Positions 1 to 8,288 of a stretch of 64,000 bases of DNA are shown in pieces. Below the pieces are notes generated by a model that had not been told where the DNA came from, ran no database searches, and saw only the letters and a list, made by a program, of their open reading frames with translations. The translations under genes and the position numbers were made by a program. Position 1 is the first letter of the stretch, and the number at the start of each line of letters is the position of its first letter. Origin of the DNA: Plantactinospora soyae (GTDB lineage Bacteria > Actinomycetota > Actinomycetes > Mycobacteriales > Micromonosporaceae); contig NZ_JADBEB010000001.1 in assembly GCF_014874095.1 (NCBI RefSeq), positions 124,001 through 188,000 on the forward strand, written 5' to 3'.

Positions 1-1451
1 ATCTTGTTGTACGCCTTGTCGTTAATGATCTTGAAAACGTCCTGGTACGCCGCCGTGCGGGCCGCCGTGTCCTTGCCCTGCCGCGCCTGCTCCAGCGCCC
101 CGTCCAGGGCCGGATCCTTCACCCCGCTGTTCAGCCCCTTCGAACCGAAGTACCGGTCGATGCTCAGGCCCAGCGCCGGGTCATAGTTGCCCACCCAGGC
201 GAAGTCCAGGGTCCAGTTGTTGGAGGCGAAGTTGTCGTTGCGGGTCTGCAACGGCTCCTGCTTGATCGCCTTGACGGTGATCCCGGCCGCTCCCCACATC
301 GTCTTGATCGCCTCGGCGACCTGCATCTCCTCCTGTGCGCCGCCGAGCATGATCTCGACCTCCAGCCCGCCGAGCTGCTGGACCAGTTCCTTCGCCTTGG
401 CCAGGTCGAAGCCCCGGAAGCCGTCGATCGTGGGCTGGTAGAAGAGACCACCGGGCGCGGTCGGCGTCTGGGCCGACTGGTTGAGGCCGCCGAACAACAC
501 CTTGTTGATCGTGTCGGCGTCGGTCGCGTACGAGAGCGCCTCCCGGGCCCGCTGGTCGTTCAGCGGAGCCTTCAGGGTGTTGTACTGCAACTGCCACACC
601 GAGACCGAGGCCACCGGCGCGAGGTTGAACTGCTGCTTGGCCTGGGTCAGCAGCGGAACGGTGGTGATGCCCTCCAGCACGTCCGCCGAACCGGACTGCA
701 ACGCGGCGTACGCCGTCTGGTCGGAGCCGATGGTCTTGAACGTCAGCTTGTCCAGGAACGGGGCTGCCTTGTCGAAGTAGGTCTCGTTCCGCTGGAGCAC
801 GAGTTCCTGGTTGGCGACGTTGCTGACCACCTTGAACGGTCCGGCGCCGACCGGCTTCTGCCCGAACGCGTCGGCGCCCATCGACGTCAGTGCGGCCGGC
901 GAGGGAACCCAGTTCGGCGCCTCGTTCAGGAACGAGGCGATGACCAGCGGGAACGGCTCGGAGAACTTCATTACGACCTTGTGGTCGCCGTCCGTCTCCA
1001 CGGCGGTGACCGGCGCGAACAGTTGCACGCAGCGGCAGGCGTTCTTCGGGTCGAGCGAGCGGTCGAGGTTCGCCTTCACGGCGGCGGCGTTGAACGGCGT
1101 ACCGTCGGAGAAGCTGACGCCCTCGCGGAGGGCGATCGTCACCGAGAGCTGGTCGGGGGCGAACGTGTAGCCGGTGGCCAGGACGGGCTCGACGGCGTTG
1201 TTCGGTCCCTGGGTGAAGAGCTGGCCGAAGATGGCGTTCCGGTACTCGTGGTTGGCCACCCCGGCGGCGACCGGGTCGAGGGTCGGCCAGCGGGCGAATC
1301 CGCCCTCCGACACCAGGACGGTCAGGTCGCCACCCCGGACGGGTGCCCCGGTGGCGGCGGCGCCGGGCGAGCCCGACGAGCCGCAGGCGGCCGAGGCCAG
1401 CGCCAACGTGGCGACCAGCGCGACGACGACGCCTTTCCTTCGCCTATTCAT
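1..1451 (-). CDS. ABC transporter substrate-binding lipoprotein (peptide/nickel family 5), 3' end cut by window
   Basis: Binds an extracellular ligand and delivers it to an Opp/Dpp-type ABC permease. The start is the ATG at 1451-1449, followed by a basic N-terminus (MNRRRKG), a hydrophobic stretch and a lipobox ending LASAAC, so it should be a lipid-anchored exported protein. The body has family-5 landmarks: a REGVSFSDGTPFNA segment and a PVGAGPFKVV segment. About 480 residues are visible and no stop occurs before base 1, so the C-terminus lies outside the window. The start is 10 bp beyond the stop of the enoyl-CoA hydratase gene, so it is probably the third gene of the 3180-to-left unit. The ligand is unknown; location in an aromatic-catabolism island suggests an aromatic or conjugated substrate, which is inference only. 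Permeases may lie further left. Confidence 0.9.
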   Translation of the reverse strand, partial: MNRRRKGVVVALVATLALASAACGSSGSPGAAATGAPVRGGDLTVLVSEGGFARWPTLDPVAAGVANHEYRNAIFGQLFTQGPNNAVEPVLATGYTFAPDQLSVTIALREGVSFSDGTPFNAAAVKANLDRSLDPKNACRCVQLFAPVTAVETDGDHKVVMKFSEPFPLVIASFLNEAPNWVPSPAALTSMGADAFGQKPVGAGPFKVVSNVANQELVLQRNETYFDKAAPFLDKLTFKTIGSDQTAYAALQSGSADVLEGITTVPLLTQAKQQFNLAPVASVSVWQLQYNTLKAPLNDQRAREALSYATDADTINKVLFGGLNQSAQTPTAPGGLFYQPTIDGFRGFDLAKAKELVQQLGGLEVEIMLGGAQEEMQVAEAIKTMWGAAGITVKAIKQEPLQTRNDNFASNNWTLDFAWVGNYDPALGLSIDRYFGSKGLNSGVKDPALDGALEQARQGKDTAARTAAYQDVFKIINDKAYNK

Positions 1452-1460
1452 TGTCGTTCC

Positions 1461-2396
1461 TCATTCTGTGGTGGGTACTGGCGGTGGACGTGTCGAGCCC
1501 TCGGGGGCCCCGCCGGCAGCCGCTCTCCCTTCCCGGTCGAGCCCTCTCCGGTCGAGGAATGAGCGCACTGAGTCGCGGTGGGCATCGGTCGTGTAGCAGA
1601 TCGCCTGGGCCTGGCTGCCGAGGCTGGCGATCTGGTCGAGCGAGGATTCGAAGCTGCGGTTGATGATCGACTTGGCCAGCATCAGGGCCGCCCGGGACCG
1701 TTCGGTGAACCGGGCGGCGTACTCGGTGGCGTGTGCGAGGACGGCGCCGGGCTCGGCCAGGAGGTCGATCAGCCCGATCTCCAGCGCCTCCGTGGCGTCC
1801 ACCCGGCGACCGGACAGCAGCAGCTCCTTGGCGCGCTGCGGGCCGACCCGGCGCGGCAGGTGGTACATGCTGCCGCCGTCGGGCACCAGTCCCCGCAGCA
1901 CGAAGCTGGCGACGAACGACGCGTCGGGATCGGCCACGATGAAGTCGCAGGCCAGGGCGAGGTCCATCCCGAGTCCGGCGGCGGGTCCGTTGACCGCCGC
2001 GATGGTCACCTGGTCGAGGCGGTGCAGTCCGGCCGTCAGGGCGTACGTCCCGTGCTGGCGCTGCCAGCCCCGGATCGCCACCTCGCCCGGCGGTACGGCG
2101 AGGCGCTGTTCCATCGCCTTGATGTCGCCGCCGGCACAGAACGCGGAACCGGCGCCGGTCAGGATCACCACCCTGACCTCAGCCGCCTGGCCGAGTTCGG
2201 CGAGCGCGTCACCGAGGGCCGCCCGGGTGGCGTCGTCGATCGCGTTCCGCACCGCCGGACGGTTGAGGGTCAGCACCGCGATCGGCCCGTCGACGTCGAC
2301 CAGCACCGGCGCCGGGACCGGAGTCGGGGTCGGCGGAGTCGGGACCGGAGTCGGAGTCGGAGCCGGAGTCGGAGCCGAGCTGTCCGGGCTAGCCAT
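1461..2396 (-). CDS. Enoyl-CoA hydratase/isomerase family protein
   Basis: A crotonase-fold protein of 311 residues, expected to hydrate, isomerise or cleave an acyl-CoA in the cytosol. The crotonase signature is clear: LNRPAVRNAID near residue 45, an oxyanion-hole segment GAGSAFCAGGDIKAM near 80, and NGPAAGLGMDLALACDF near 135. The Glu pair typical of hydratases is not obvious, so dehydration chemistry is not assured. Residues 6-30 are an unusual Pro/Thr/Val low-complexity tail encoded by a degenerate GGAGTC-type repeat. A GTG start just after this tail (at VLVDVDGP) is possible. The ATG at 2396 overlaps the end of the upstream SDR gene by 8 bp, indicating translational coupling. The substrate is unknown; context suggests beta-oxidation of an aromatic side chain or ring-opened acid. 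Confidence 0.85.
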   Translation of the reverse strand: MASPDSSAPTPAPTPTPVPTPPTPTPVPAPVLVDVDGPIAVLTLNRPAVRNAIDDATRAALGDALAELGQAAEVRVVILTGAGSAFCAGGDIKAMEQRLAVPPGEVAIRGWQRQHGTYALTAGLHRLDQVTIAAVNGPAAGLGMDLALACDFIVADPDASFVASFVLRGLVPDGGSMYHLPRRVGPQRAKELLLSGRRVDATEALEIGLIDLLAEPGAVLAHATEYAARFTERSRAALMLAKSIINRSFESSLDQIASLGSQAQAICYTTDAHRDSVRSFLDRRGLDREGRAAAGGAPEGSTRPPPVPTTE

Positions 2397-3180
2397 GGAC
2401 GGCCCTGTCGACGCCGCCGGTGAGCGCGACGACCTCGCCGGTCAGCGCCACCGAGAGGGGTGAGGCGAGGAAGGCCACGAAGGCGGCGATCTCCGGCGCG
2501 GTGACCAGCCGTCCGAGGGCCGTACGCCCGGCGACGTGCCCGAGGTGCTCCTCCAGGGTCACGCCGCGCCGCTTGGCCACCTCCGCCATCCGGGACTCGA
2601 GCGTCTCAGTGACCGTGGTGAACGGATGTACGGCGTTGACCGTGATGCCGTCGCGGCCCAGTTCCAGCGCCAGGGAGCGGGTCAGGTGCACGATCGCCGA
2701 GTTGCGGGCGCCGGCCGAGATGGCACCGCCTTCCCTGGCCTTGTGGCCGGCGATGTTGATGATCCGGCCGAAGCCCTGGGCCCGCATCAGCGGCACCACC
2801 GCGCGGCAGCACCGCATGGTGCCGAGGAACTTCTCCTCGAACGAGGTCAGGATCAGCTCGTCGGTGACGTGCGCGAAGTCCTCGGCCTGGTTGCCGCTGA
2901 CCACGGCGCCGTTGTTGACCAGGATGTCGACCCCGCCGAACTCCTCGGTCACCTGGCGGACCATCGCCTCGACGGACTCGGCGTCCCGCAGTTCCGCCTG
3001 GACCGGCAGGGCCCGGCCGGGGCCGGTCAGGTCGGCGGTGGCGGTGCGGGCCCGGTCGAGGCTCCGGCTGGACACGGCGCAGTGCACACCCTCGGCGACC
3101 AACTGGCGGGCAATGGCCTTTCCGATGCCCGCACTGCCTCCGGTGACGATGGCTCTCTTGTTCGCCAGGCCCAGATCCAT
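2389..3180 (-). CDS. SDR-fold protein lacking the catalytic Ser-Tyr-Lys set
   Basis: A 263-residue Rossmann short-chain dehydrogenase/reductase homologue. The cofactor loop TGGSAGIGKA is at about residues 13-22 and a NNGA version of the NNAG motif is at 89-92. Where classical SDRs have a catalytic Ser, this one reads INIAG, and where YxxxK is expected it reads AGARN (residues 156-160). Ser, Tyr and Lys are therefore all missing although the following helix (IVHLTRSLALELG) is normal. SDR subfamilies with RN in place of SK are known to me from aromatic and steroid degraders. The start at 3180 is preceded by an AGGAAAG-type ribosome site; an upstream in-frame ATG at 3228 is less likely. First gene of a unit with the hydratase and binding protein. 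It may bind NAD(P) or acyl-CoA without classic redox chemistry. Confidence 0.85.
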   Translation of the reverse strand: MDLGLANKRAIVTGGSAGIGKAIARQLVAEGVHCAVSSRSLDRARTATADLTGPGRALPVQAELRDAESVEAMVRQVTEEFGGVDILVNNGAVVSGNQAEDFAHVTDELILTSFEEKFLGTMRCCRAVVPLMRAQGFGRIINIAGHKAREGGAISAGARNSAIVHLTRSLALELGRDGITVNAVHPFTTVTETLESRMAEVAKRRGVTLEEHLGHVAGRTALGRLVTAPEIAAFVAFLASPLSVALTGEVVALTGGVDRAVHG

Positions 3181-3307
3181 AAGTCGGTCTTCTTTCCTGT
3201 TTCCATCGGTCGACGACCGCCGCCACACAGCGCGGCGGGCCGCCTGCCCAAGCCGACTAGCTGCGGAAACGTTGCGTACGGTGCCGGGTCATAGGATGGG
3301 TTCGGGG

Positions 3308-3326
3308 GAGAGGATCTTTACCTCTC
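3308..3326. promoter_or_regulatory. Inverted repeat GAGAGG-N7-CCTCTC in the 3181-3449 promoter region
   Basis: Perfect 6-bp arms flank ATCTTTA. The core GATCTTTAC recurs 53 bp further on (3366-3374) inside a second inverted repeat. This spacing is close to five helical turns, as expected for paired operator sites. The regulator is not identified. Confidence 0.45.
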
Positions 3327-3362
3327 ACCTGGTCGTACATTACGAACGGATTTCTCGTGGCG

Positions 3363-3380
3363 CTAGATCTTTACATCTAG
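3363..3380. promoter_or_regulatory. Inverted repeat CTAGAT-N6-ATCTAG sharing the GATCTTTAC core
   Basis: Perfect 6-bp arms around CTTTAC. It abuts the 17-bp IclR-type palindrome at 3380-3396. Together with 3308-3326 it forms a direct pair of GATCTTTAC-centred sites upstream of the atypical SDR gene. Confidence 0.45.
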
Positions 3381-3396
3381 TTCTGTATAACAGAAC
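3380..3396. promoter_or_regulatory. Putative IclR-family operator (perfect copy)
   Basis: GTTCTG-TATAA-CAGAAC, a perfect 6-5-6 palindrome, about 200 bp upstream of the start at 3180 and between the SDR stop at 3450 and the next unit. It is the most symmetrical member of the motif family found at 10871, 10901, 15313, 16123 and 36738. Assignment to the IclR protein at 15358-16131 is inferred from the copy over that gene's own start codon. Confidence 0.6.
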
Positions 3397-3449
3397 GATT
3401 GCGAGTGCTACTGCTCCCGATACCGCCCGCGAAGACGGATTGGGACGGA

Positions 3450-4415
3450 TCAGTGGAAGAAGGCTCCGCCGTCGACCACGACGGTCTGGCCGGTGATGAA
3501 GCTCGACATCGGACCGGCGAGGAACCGTACGGCCCCCACCACGTCCTGCGGGCGCTGTTCGCGGGCCAGCACCCGCTTGCCGGGGGCGGCACGCCGGAGC
3601 CCGGCCAGTTCCGCGCCGCCGTCGAGGATGCCGTCGCTCACCGTGAAACCCGGCGCCACGGCGTTGACCAGGATGTTGTCCTCGCCCAGCTCCCGGGCGC
3701 TGGCCCGGGTCATCGCGATCACCGCGCCCTTGCTGGCGACGTAGTGCAGCAGGTTCGCGACGCCCTTGAAGGCCGTCGTCGAGGCGATGTTCACGATCCG
3801 CCCGCCGCCGCGGTCCCGCATCGGTCCCACCACCGCCCGGATGCAGAGGTACGACCCGAGCACGTTGACGTCCATCACCCGCTGCCACTCGGCGACGTCG
3901 ATCTCTTCCAGCGGTCCCGGGCGGAGCGTGGTGAAGATGCCGGCGTTGTTGACCAGGATGTCGATCCCGCCGAACTCGCGGACCACCTCGCCGGCCAGTT
4001 CCCGGGTCGCTGCCTCGGACGAGACGTCCACCTCGATCCCGATCGCCGACATCCCGGCGGCGCGGAGTTCGTCGGCCGCACCCCCCGCGCCGGCCCGGTC
4101 GGCGACCACCACCCGGGCCCCCGCCCGACCGAGGTCCTCGGCGATGGCCCGGCCGATCCCGATCGCCCCACCGGTCACGATCGCCACCCGGCCGGTCAAC
4201 TCGGTCGAGCCGACCAGCCCCGACCCGACCGGAACGACACCGGTCGGCGGCCCGTCCCGGGAGGTCGGCGACTCATCGCGGAAGGTCGGCGACTCATCGC
4301 GGAAGGTCGGCGACTCATCGCGGAAGGTCGGCGACTCATCGCGGAAGGTCGGCGGCCCGTCGCCGGAGGTCGGCGGCCCGAAGCCGCCGACGGTCGGTCC
4401 GTCGCCGGAGGTCAT
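3450..4415 (-). CDS. Short-chain dehydrogenase/reductase with repeat-bearing N-terminal extension
   Basis: A classical SDR (321 residues from this start) expected to oxidise or reduce an alcohol/ketone with NAD(P). It has the TGGAIGIGRA cofactor loop, NNAG, a catalytic Ser in NIAST and an intact YVASK. The ATG at 4415 forms an ATGA overlap with the dehydrogenase stop at 4412, supporting coupling. The first 60 or so residues precede the Rossmann fold and contain four perfect copies of FRDESPT plus degenerate ones, encoded by a 21-bp tandem repeat. An internal GTG nearer to GSTELTGRVAIV is a plausible alternative start, in which case the repeat would be a spacer. It is the last gene of the hydroxylase-gentisate dioxygenase operon. 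Its substrate is unknown. Confidence 0.88.
   Translation of the reverse strand: MTSGDGPTVGGFGPPTSGDGPPTFRDESPTFRDESPTFRDESPTFRDESPTSRDGPPTGVVPVGSGLVGSTELTGRVAIVTGGAIGIGRAIAEDLGRAGARVVVADRAGAGGAADELRAAGMSAIGIEVDVSSEAATRELAGEVVREFGGIDILVNNAGIFTTLRPGPLEEIDVAEWQRVMDVNVLGSYLCIRAVVGPMRDRGGGRIVNIASTTAFKGVANLLHYVASKGAVIAMTRASARELGEDNILVNAVAPGFTVSDGILDGGAELAGLRRAAPGKRVLAREQRPQDVVGAVRFLAGPMSSFITGQTVVVDGGAFFH
4246..4412 (-). repeat. 21-bp minisatellite at the start of the SDR gene
   Basis: Unit GGTCGGCGACTCATCGCGGAA on the plus strand, four perfect tandem copies with degenerate copies on both sides. The unit length is a multiple of three and encodes FRDESPT on the minus strand. It begins immediately after the ATGA junction with the upstream dehydrogenase gene. 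Confidence 0.85.
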
Positions 4416-5908
4416 CGGTCCAGCCCGGCCAGGTTGAGGTACTTGATCTCCAGCCATTCGTCCAGGCCGTACTTCGAGCCCTCCCGGCCGATGCCGGACT
4501 GCTTGATCCCGCCGAACGGCGCCTGCTCGCCGGAGACCCGGCCCGTGTTGACCGCGATCATGCCCGTCTCGATCGCCTCGGCCGTCCGCCAGATCCGGCC
4601 CAGGTTGTGGCTGTAGAGATAGGCGACCAGGCCGTACTCGGAGTCGTTCGCCAGGGTGATCGCCTCGTCCTCGGTGGCGAAGCTCCGGATCGCCGCGACC
4701 GGGCCGAAGGTCTCCTCCCGCCAGGCCAGTGACTCCGTACTCAGCCCGGTGATCACGGTCGGCTCGAAGAAGGTGCCGCCCCGCTCGTCCGGCCGGCCGC
4801 CGGTGAGCACCTGCCCGCCGTGCTCGACCAGGTCCGCGACGTGCCGCTGCACCTTGCGCAGCCCCTGGTCGTCGATGAGCGGACCCATCTCCACGCCGTC
4901 GGTGAAGCCGGTACCGACCCGGACGGCCCTGGTCCGGCGCAGCAGCGCCTCGGTGAACCGTTCGAGGATCCCGTCCTGCACCAGAATCCGGTTCGCCGCC
5001 GTGCAGATCTGACCGGCGTTGCGGTACTTCGCCGAGAAGATTCCCTCGACCGCCAGCTCCGGGTCGGCGTCGTCGAAGACGATGAACGCGGCGTTGCCGC
5101 CGAGTTCCAGCGACACCTTCTTGATCCCGTCGGCGCACTGCCGCATCAGCAGCCGGCCGACCTCGGTCGATCCGGTGAAGCTGAGCTTGCGGACCACCGG
5201 GTTGTCGGTCAGCTCCCGACCGATCTCCGGCGCGTCCTCGGCGGCCCCGGTGACGATGTTCAGCACCCCGGGCGGCACCCCGGCCCGCAGGCCGAGTTCG
5301 GCCAGGGCCAGTGCGGTCAGCGGAGTCTGCTCGGCCGGCTTGAGCACCAGGGCGCAGCCGGCGGCCAGCGCCGGGGCCGCCTTCCGGGTGATCATCGCCG
5401 CCGGCAGGTTCCACGGGGTGATCCCGCCGACCACCCCGACCGACTGCTTCAACACGATGATCCGCTCCGCCGCCGAGTTGGACGGGATGACGTCGCCGTA
5501 GACCCGGCGCCCCTCCTCGGCGAACCAGTCGAGGAAGGCGGCGCTGTAGAGCACCTCGCCGCACGCCTCCGGGAACGGCTTGCCCTGCTCGGCGGTGAGG
5601 ATCGTCGCGATGTCGTCCACGTGGGACCGGATCAGGTCGGCCCAGCGGCGCAGGATCCCCGACCGGTCCACGGCGGTCCGGGCCCGCCAGCCCGGCAGGG
5701 CCAGCCGGGCCGCCTCGATCGCCCGGGCCGTCTCCGCCCGGCCGAGCCGGGGCACCTCGGCGAGCAGCTCGCCGGTGCCCGGATCGAGGACCGGGAACCG
5801 GGCGCCGCTGTCGGACCCGACCCACCCACCGTCGACGAACGCGTCGGTACGCAGCAGCGTCCGGTCCTGGATCCGGGAAGTGATCACGTCACCGATTGCA
5901 GTGGTCAA
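4412..5908 (-). CDS. NAD(P)-dependent aldehyde dehydrogenase, succinate-semialdehyde dehydrogenase type
   Basis: Oxidises an aldehyde to an acid; best resemblance is to the GabD/SSADH group (498 residues). Visible motifs are TPWNLPAAMITRK near residue 160, the catalytic Glu in LELGGNA, the catalytic Cys in NAGQICTAANR, and EETFGPVA plus PFGGIKQSGIGREG near the C-terminus. The start is the TTG at 5908, in a TTGA overlap with the upstream stop at 5905 and seven or so bases after a GGAGGAAG ribosome site. A semialdehyde substrate made from a ring-cleavage product is plausible but not shown by sequence. Confidence 0.92.
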   Translation of the reverse strand: MTTAIGDVITSRIQDRTLLRTDAFVDGGWVGSDSGARFPVLDPGTGELLAEVPRLGRAETARAIEAARLALPGWRARTAVDRSGILRRWADLIRSHVDDIATILTAEQGKPFPEACGEVLYSAAFLDWFAEEGRRVYGDVIPSNSAAERIIVLKQSVGVVGGITPWNLPAAMITRKAAPALAAGCALVLKPAEQTPLTALALAELGLRAGVPPGVLNIVTGAAEDAPEIGRELTDNPVVRKLSFTGSTEVGRLLMRQCADGIKKVSLELGGNAAFIVFDDADPELAVEGIFSAKYRNAGQICTAANRILVQDGILERFTEALLRRTRAVRVGTGFTDGVEMGPLIDDQGLRKVQRHVADLVEHGGQVLTGGRPDERGGTFFEPTVITGLSTESLAWREETFGPVAAIRSFATEDEAITLANDSEYGLVAYLYSHNLGRIWRTAEAIETGMIAVNTGRVSGEQAPFGGIKQSGIGREGSKYGLDEWLEIKYLNLAGLDR

Positions 5909-7404
5909 CTCGGTCTTCCTCCTGCCGGTCGGGCATCCGGGTGGTCCGGCGCCGGGGTACCGCGCAGCGGCGGTGGCGCGACGGCGGCAAGCCCCCGGGC
6001 CACCCCCGTCGAGCTGGTGTACCAGGCCAGTCCGAGTCCTTCGAGGATGCGTACGCAGGACTCGGCCGGATGGGTGTAGGTGTAGACGACCAGCGGCGGC
6101 AGATCCCGTTGGCGCAGCGCCGACAACGCCTCCCGGTCGTCCTCCAGCCGCCCGGCCGAGGCCAGCGAGGTGGCCAGGACGACCGCGTCGACCTCGCCGG
6201 AGGCGGCCAGCGCCTCGATCGCGGGCGCGAACGAACCACCGGCGATGAACTGGGCGGTGAGGTCGACCGGGTTCACCGGCGAGCCGTACTCGGGCATGAA
6301 GCCGGCAAGCGTGTGCTGCAACCCCGGCGACAGCTCCGGCACCGCGAGCCCGGCGTCCCGGCAGGCGTCGGCCAGCCACACCCCGGCCCCGCCGGACGTG
6401 GCCAGGATGCCGATCCGCCGCCCGGCCAGCGTCGGAACCTTGTCCAACGCCTGGAGTACGTCGATCAGCTCGCGCTCGTCGCCGGCCTGGGCGATCCCCG
6501 GCCGGGCGTAGAGCGCGTCCAGCCCGCCCAGCGTCGTCGCGTCGTGCCGGGTGTGCGCCAGGCTGCCCCGGGCACCCGCGTCGGTACGGCCCAGCCGGGC
6601 GACCAGCAGCCGCTTGCCGAGTTCCCGGGCCTGGTCGGCCAGGGCGGTGAGCCGGCCCGGATCGTCGACCCCCTCCAGCACCAGTACGGCGAGTTCGGTG
6701 TCGGTCTCGACCAGCAGCGCCCCGGCCAACTCCAGTACGTCGAGGTCGCCCTCGTTTCCGGTGCTGATCAGGTAGTTGAAGCCGATCCCCACCCGGGATC
6801 CCCACTGTGCCACCGCGAACCCGAGTCCGCCGCTGTGCGACAGCACCGCGACCTTGCCGGGGAGCACCACCTGGCCGGTCCGGGCCGCGTCGAGCACCGG
6901 GCTGAAGGTCAGCGGTGCCGACGCCGGCAGGCTGGCCAGGCCCTCGCAGTTCGGTCCGAGCACCCGCATGGTGGTACCGGCGACGATGCCGGTGATCTCG
7001 TCGCGGAGCTCGGCGCCCCGCCCGGTGCCCTCACCGAACCCGGAGCTGAGCACGATCGCCACCCGTACCCCGGCCGCGTCGCACTCGCGCAGCACCGCCG
7101 GCACCATCCGGGCCCGGACCATCACCATCGCCACCTCGACCGGCTCCGGCAGGTCCCGCACCGACGGGTACGCCGGTCGGCCCTGCACCGTGGCACGGGT
7201 CGGATTGACCGGGTAGACCCGGCCAGCGTACCCGGCCGCGGTGAGCAGTCCGAGCGGGCGACCGCCCAGGCTGACCGGGTTGTCCGAGGCGCCGATGATG
7301 GCCAGGCTCTCCGGGTGCAGCAGAACGTCCAGTTCGGAGCGTCCGGCCCCGGCCCGGACGATCGGCTCGCCGGATGCCCGGGGTACGGCGTCGAGGCTGG
7401 TCAT
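5905..7404 (-). CDS. CoA-binding, NDP-forming acyl-CoA ligase alpha-type protein
   Basis: About 500 residues with an N-terminal CoA_binding Rossmann domain (LAIIGASDNPVSLGG) followed by a succinyl-CoA-ligase-like domain (VLSHSGGLG, ISTGNEGDLDV) and a second flavodoxin-like domain (GILATSGGAGVW, SPVNPVDLTAQF). This is the alpha half of ADP-forming acetyl-CoA synthetase or feruloyl-CoA synthetase-like enzymes. The ATP-grasp beta part that normally transfers phosphate is absent here and not encoded next to it. The start at 7404 overlaps the upstream stop (ATGA). It could pair with a beta subunit elsewhere, or work as a CoA ligase/transferase for an aromatic or dicarboxylic acid made in this operon. 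Confidence 0.85.
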   Translation of the reverse strand: MTSLDAVPRASGEPIVRAGAGRSELDVLLHPESLAIIGASDNPVSLGGRPLGLLTAAGYAGRVYPVNPTRATVQGRPAYPSVRDLPEPVEVAMVMVRARMVPAVLRECDAAGVRVAIVLSSGFGEGTGRGAELRDEITGIVAGTTMRVLGPNCEGLASLPASAPLTFSPVLDAARTGQVVLPGKVAVLSHSGGLGFAVAQWGSRVGIGFNYLISTGNEGDLDVLELAGALLVETDTELAVLVLEGVDDPGRLTALADQARELGKRLLVARLGRTDAGARGSLAHTRHDATTLGGLDALYARPGIAQAGDERELIDVLQALDKVPTLAGRRIGILATSGGAGVWLADACRDAGLAVPELSPGLQHTLAGFMPEYGSPVNPVDLTAQFIAGGSFAPAIEALAASGEVDAVVLATSLASAGRLEDDREALSALRQRDLPPLVVYTYTHPAESCVRILEGLGLAWYTSSTGVARGLAAVAPPPLRGTPAPDHPDARPAGGRPS

Positions 7405-8288
7405 CGGGCCGGGTCCGATCCGGCGGTCACCGTGGTCCGGAGTACGCCGAGCCCGCTGATGCTCGCGGCCAGCACGTCGCCGGGGTGGATCGGTCCCACT
7501 CCCGGCGGTGCACCGGTGAAGATCAGATCGCCGGGGGACAGCGTCATCACCCGGGACGCGTGTTCGACGATGGCCGGTACGGCGACGATCATGTCGGCGG
7601 TGTTCACCCGCTGCCGCTGCTCGCCGTTGACCAGCAGCTCGATCTCGAAGCTGTCGTCCGGGCCGGCCTCGTCGGCGGTGGTCAGCCACGGCCCGAGCGG
7701 ACTGAAGGTGTCGTAGCTCTTGCGCCGCGACCGGTCCCCCGGGCTGCGTACGGTGATGTCGAGCCCGATGCCGTAACCGAGGATGTGCTCCCGGGCCCGC
7801 TCGGCGGGGATGTCCCGGCCGCCCTTGCCGATCACCACGACCAGTTCCGACTCGTGGTGCACCTCGTGCCCGGCGGCCAGTACGGCGGCCGGCAGCACGA
7901 TCGGTTCCCCGGGGCCGGCGAGCGAGGAGGGTGCCTTGAGGAAGACGTCGAAGGACATCATCCACTCCTCCACCTTGCCGAGGGTGCGTTCCTGCACCGC
8001 GTGCATCTCGTGCACGTGCTCGGCGTAGTTGCTGGCCGCCGCGATGATCTTTGACGGGTTCAGTGCGGGCGCCCGGAGCCGTACCCGGTCCAGCGGGACG
8101 ACCGGTCCCCGGGCGACGGCGTCGGCCAGCCGGTCGGCCAGCCCGGCGTAGTCGCGACAGAGCCGACGCCACGAGCCGGCCGTCTCCGGATCCGGATCGT
8201 GCGCCCAGGGCAGGCTGTCGGTCAGGTCGACGATCCCGCCGTCGACCACGGCTCCGATGCGGTAATCGTCGAAGAGGCAGAGCTTCAC
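7401..8288 (-). CDS. Fumarylacetoacetate hydrolase family protein (putative fumarylpyruvate/maleylpyruvate hydrolase)
   Basis: A 295-residue FAH-superfamily enzyme, directly after a gentisate dioxygenase-type gene, so hydrolysis of fumarylpyruvate (or maleylpyruvate) to pyruvate plus a C4 acid is the natural role. The metal-binding set is visible: HHESELVVVIGKGG supplies the Glu pair and GYGIGLDIT the Asp. The C-terminal PPGVGPIHPGD loop is typical. The start overlaps the dioxygenase stop by 4 bp. Other FAH-fold activities (acylpyruvase, decarboxylase or isomerase) cannot be excluded from sequence alone. Confidence 0.9.
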   Translation of the reverse strand: MKLCLFDDYRIGAVVDGGIVDLTDSLPWAHDPDPETAGSWRRLCRDYAGLADRLADAVARGPVVPLDRVRLRAPALNPSKIIAAASNYAEHVHEMHAVQERTLGKVEEWMMSFDVFLKAPSSLAGPGEPIVLPAAVLAAGHEVHHESELVVVIGKGGRDIPAERAREHILGYGIGLDITVRSPGDRSRRKSYDTFSPLGPWLTTADEAGPDDSFEIELLVNGEQRQRVNTADMIVAVPAIVEHASRVMTLSPGDLIFTGAPPGVGPIHPGDVLAASISGLGVLRTTVTAGSDPAR

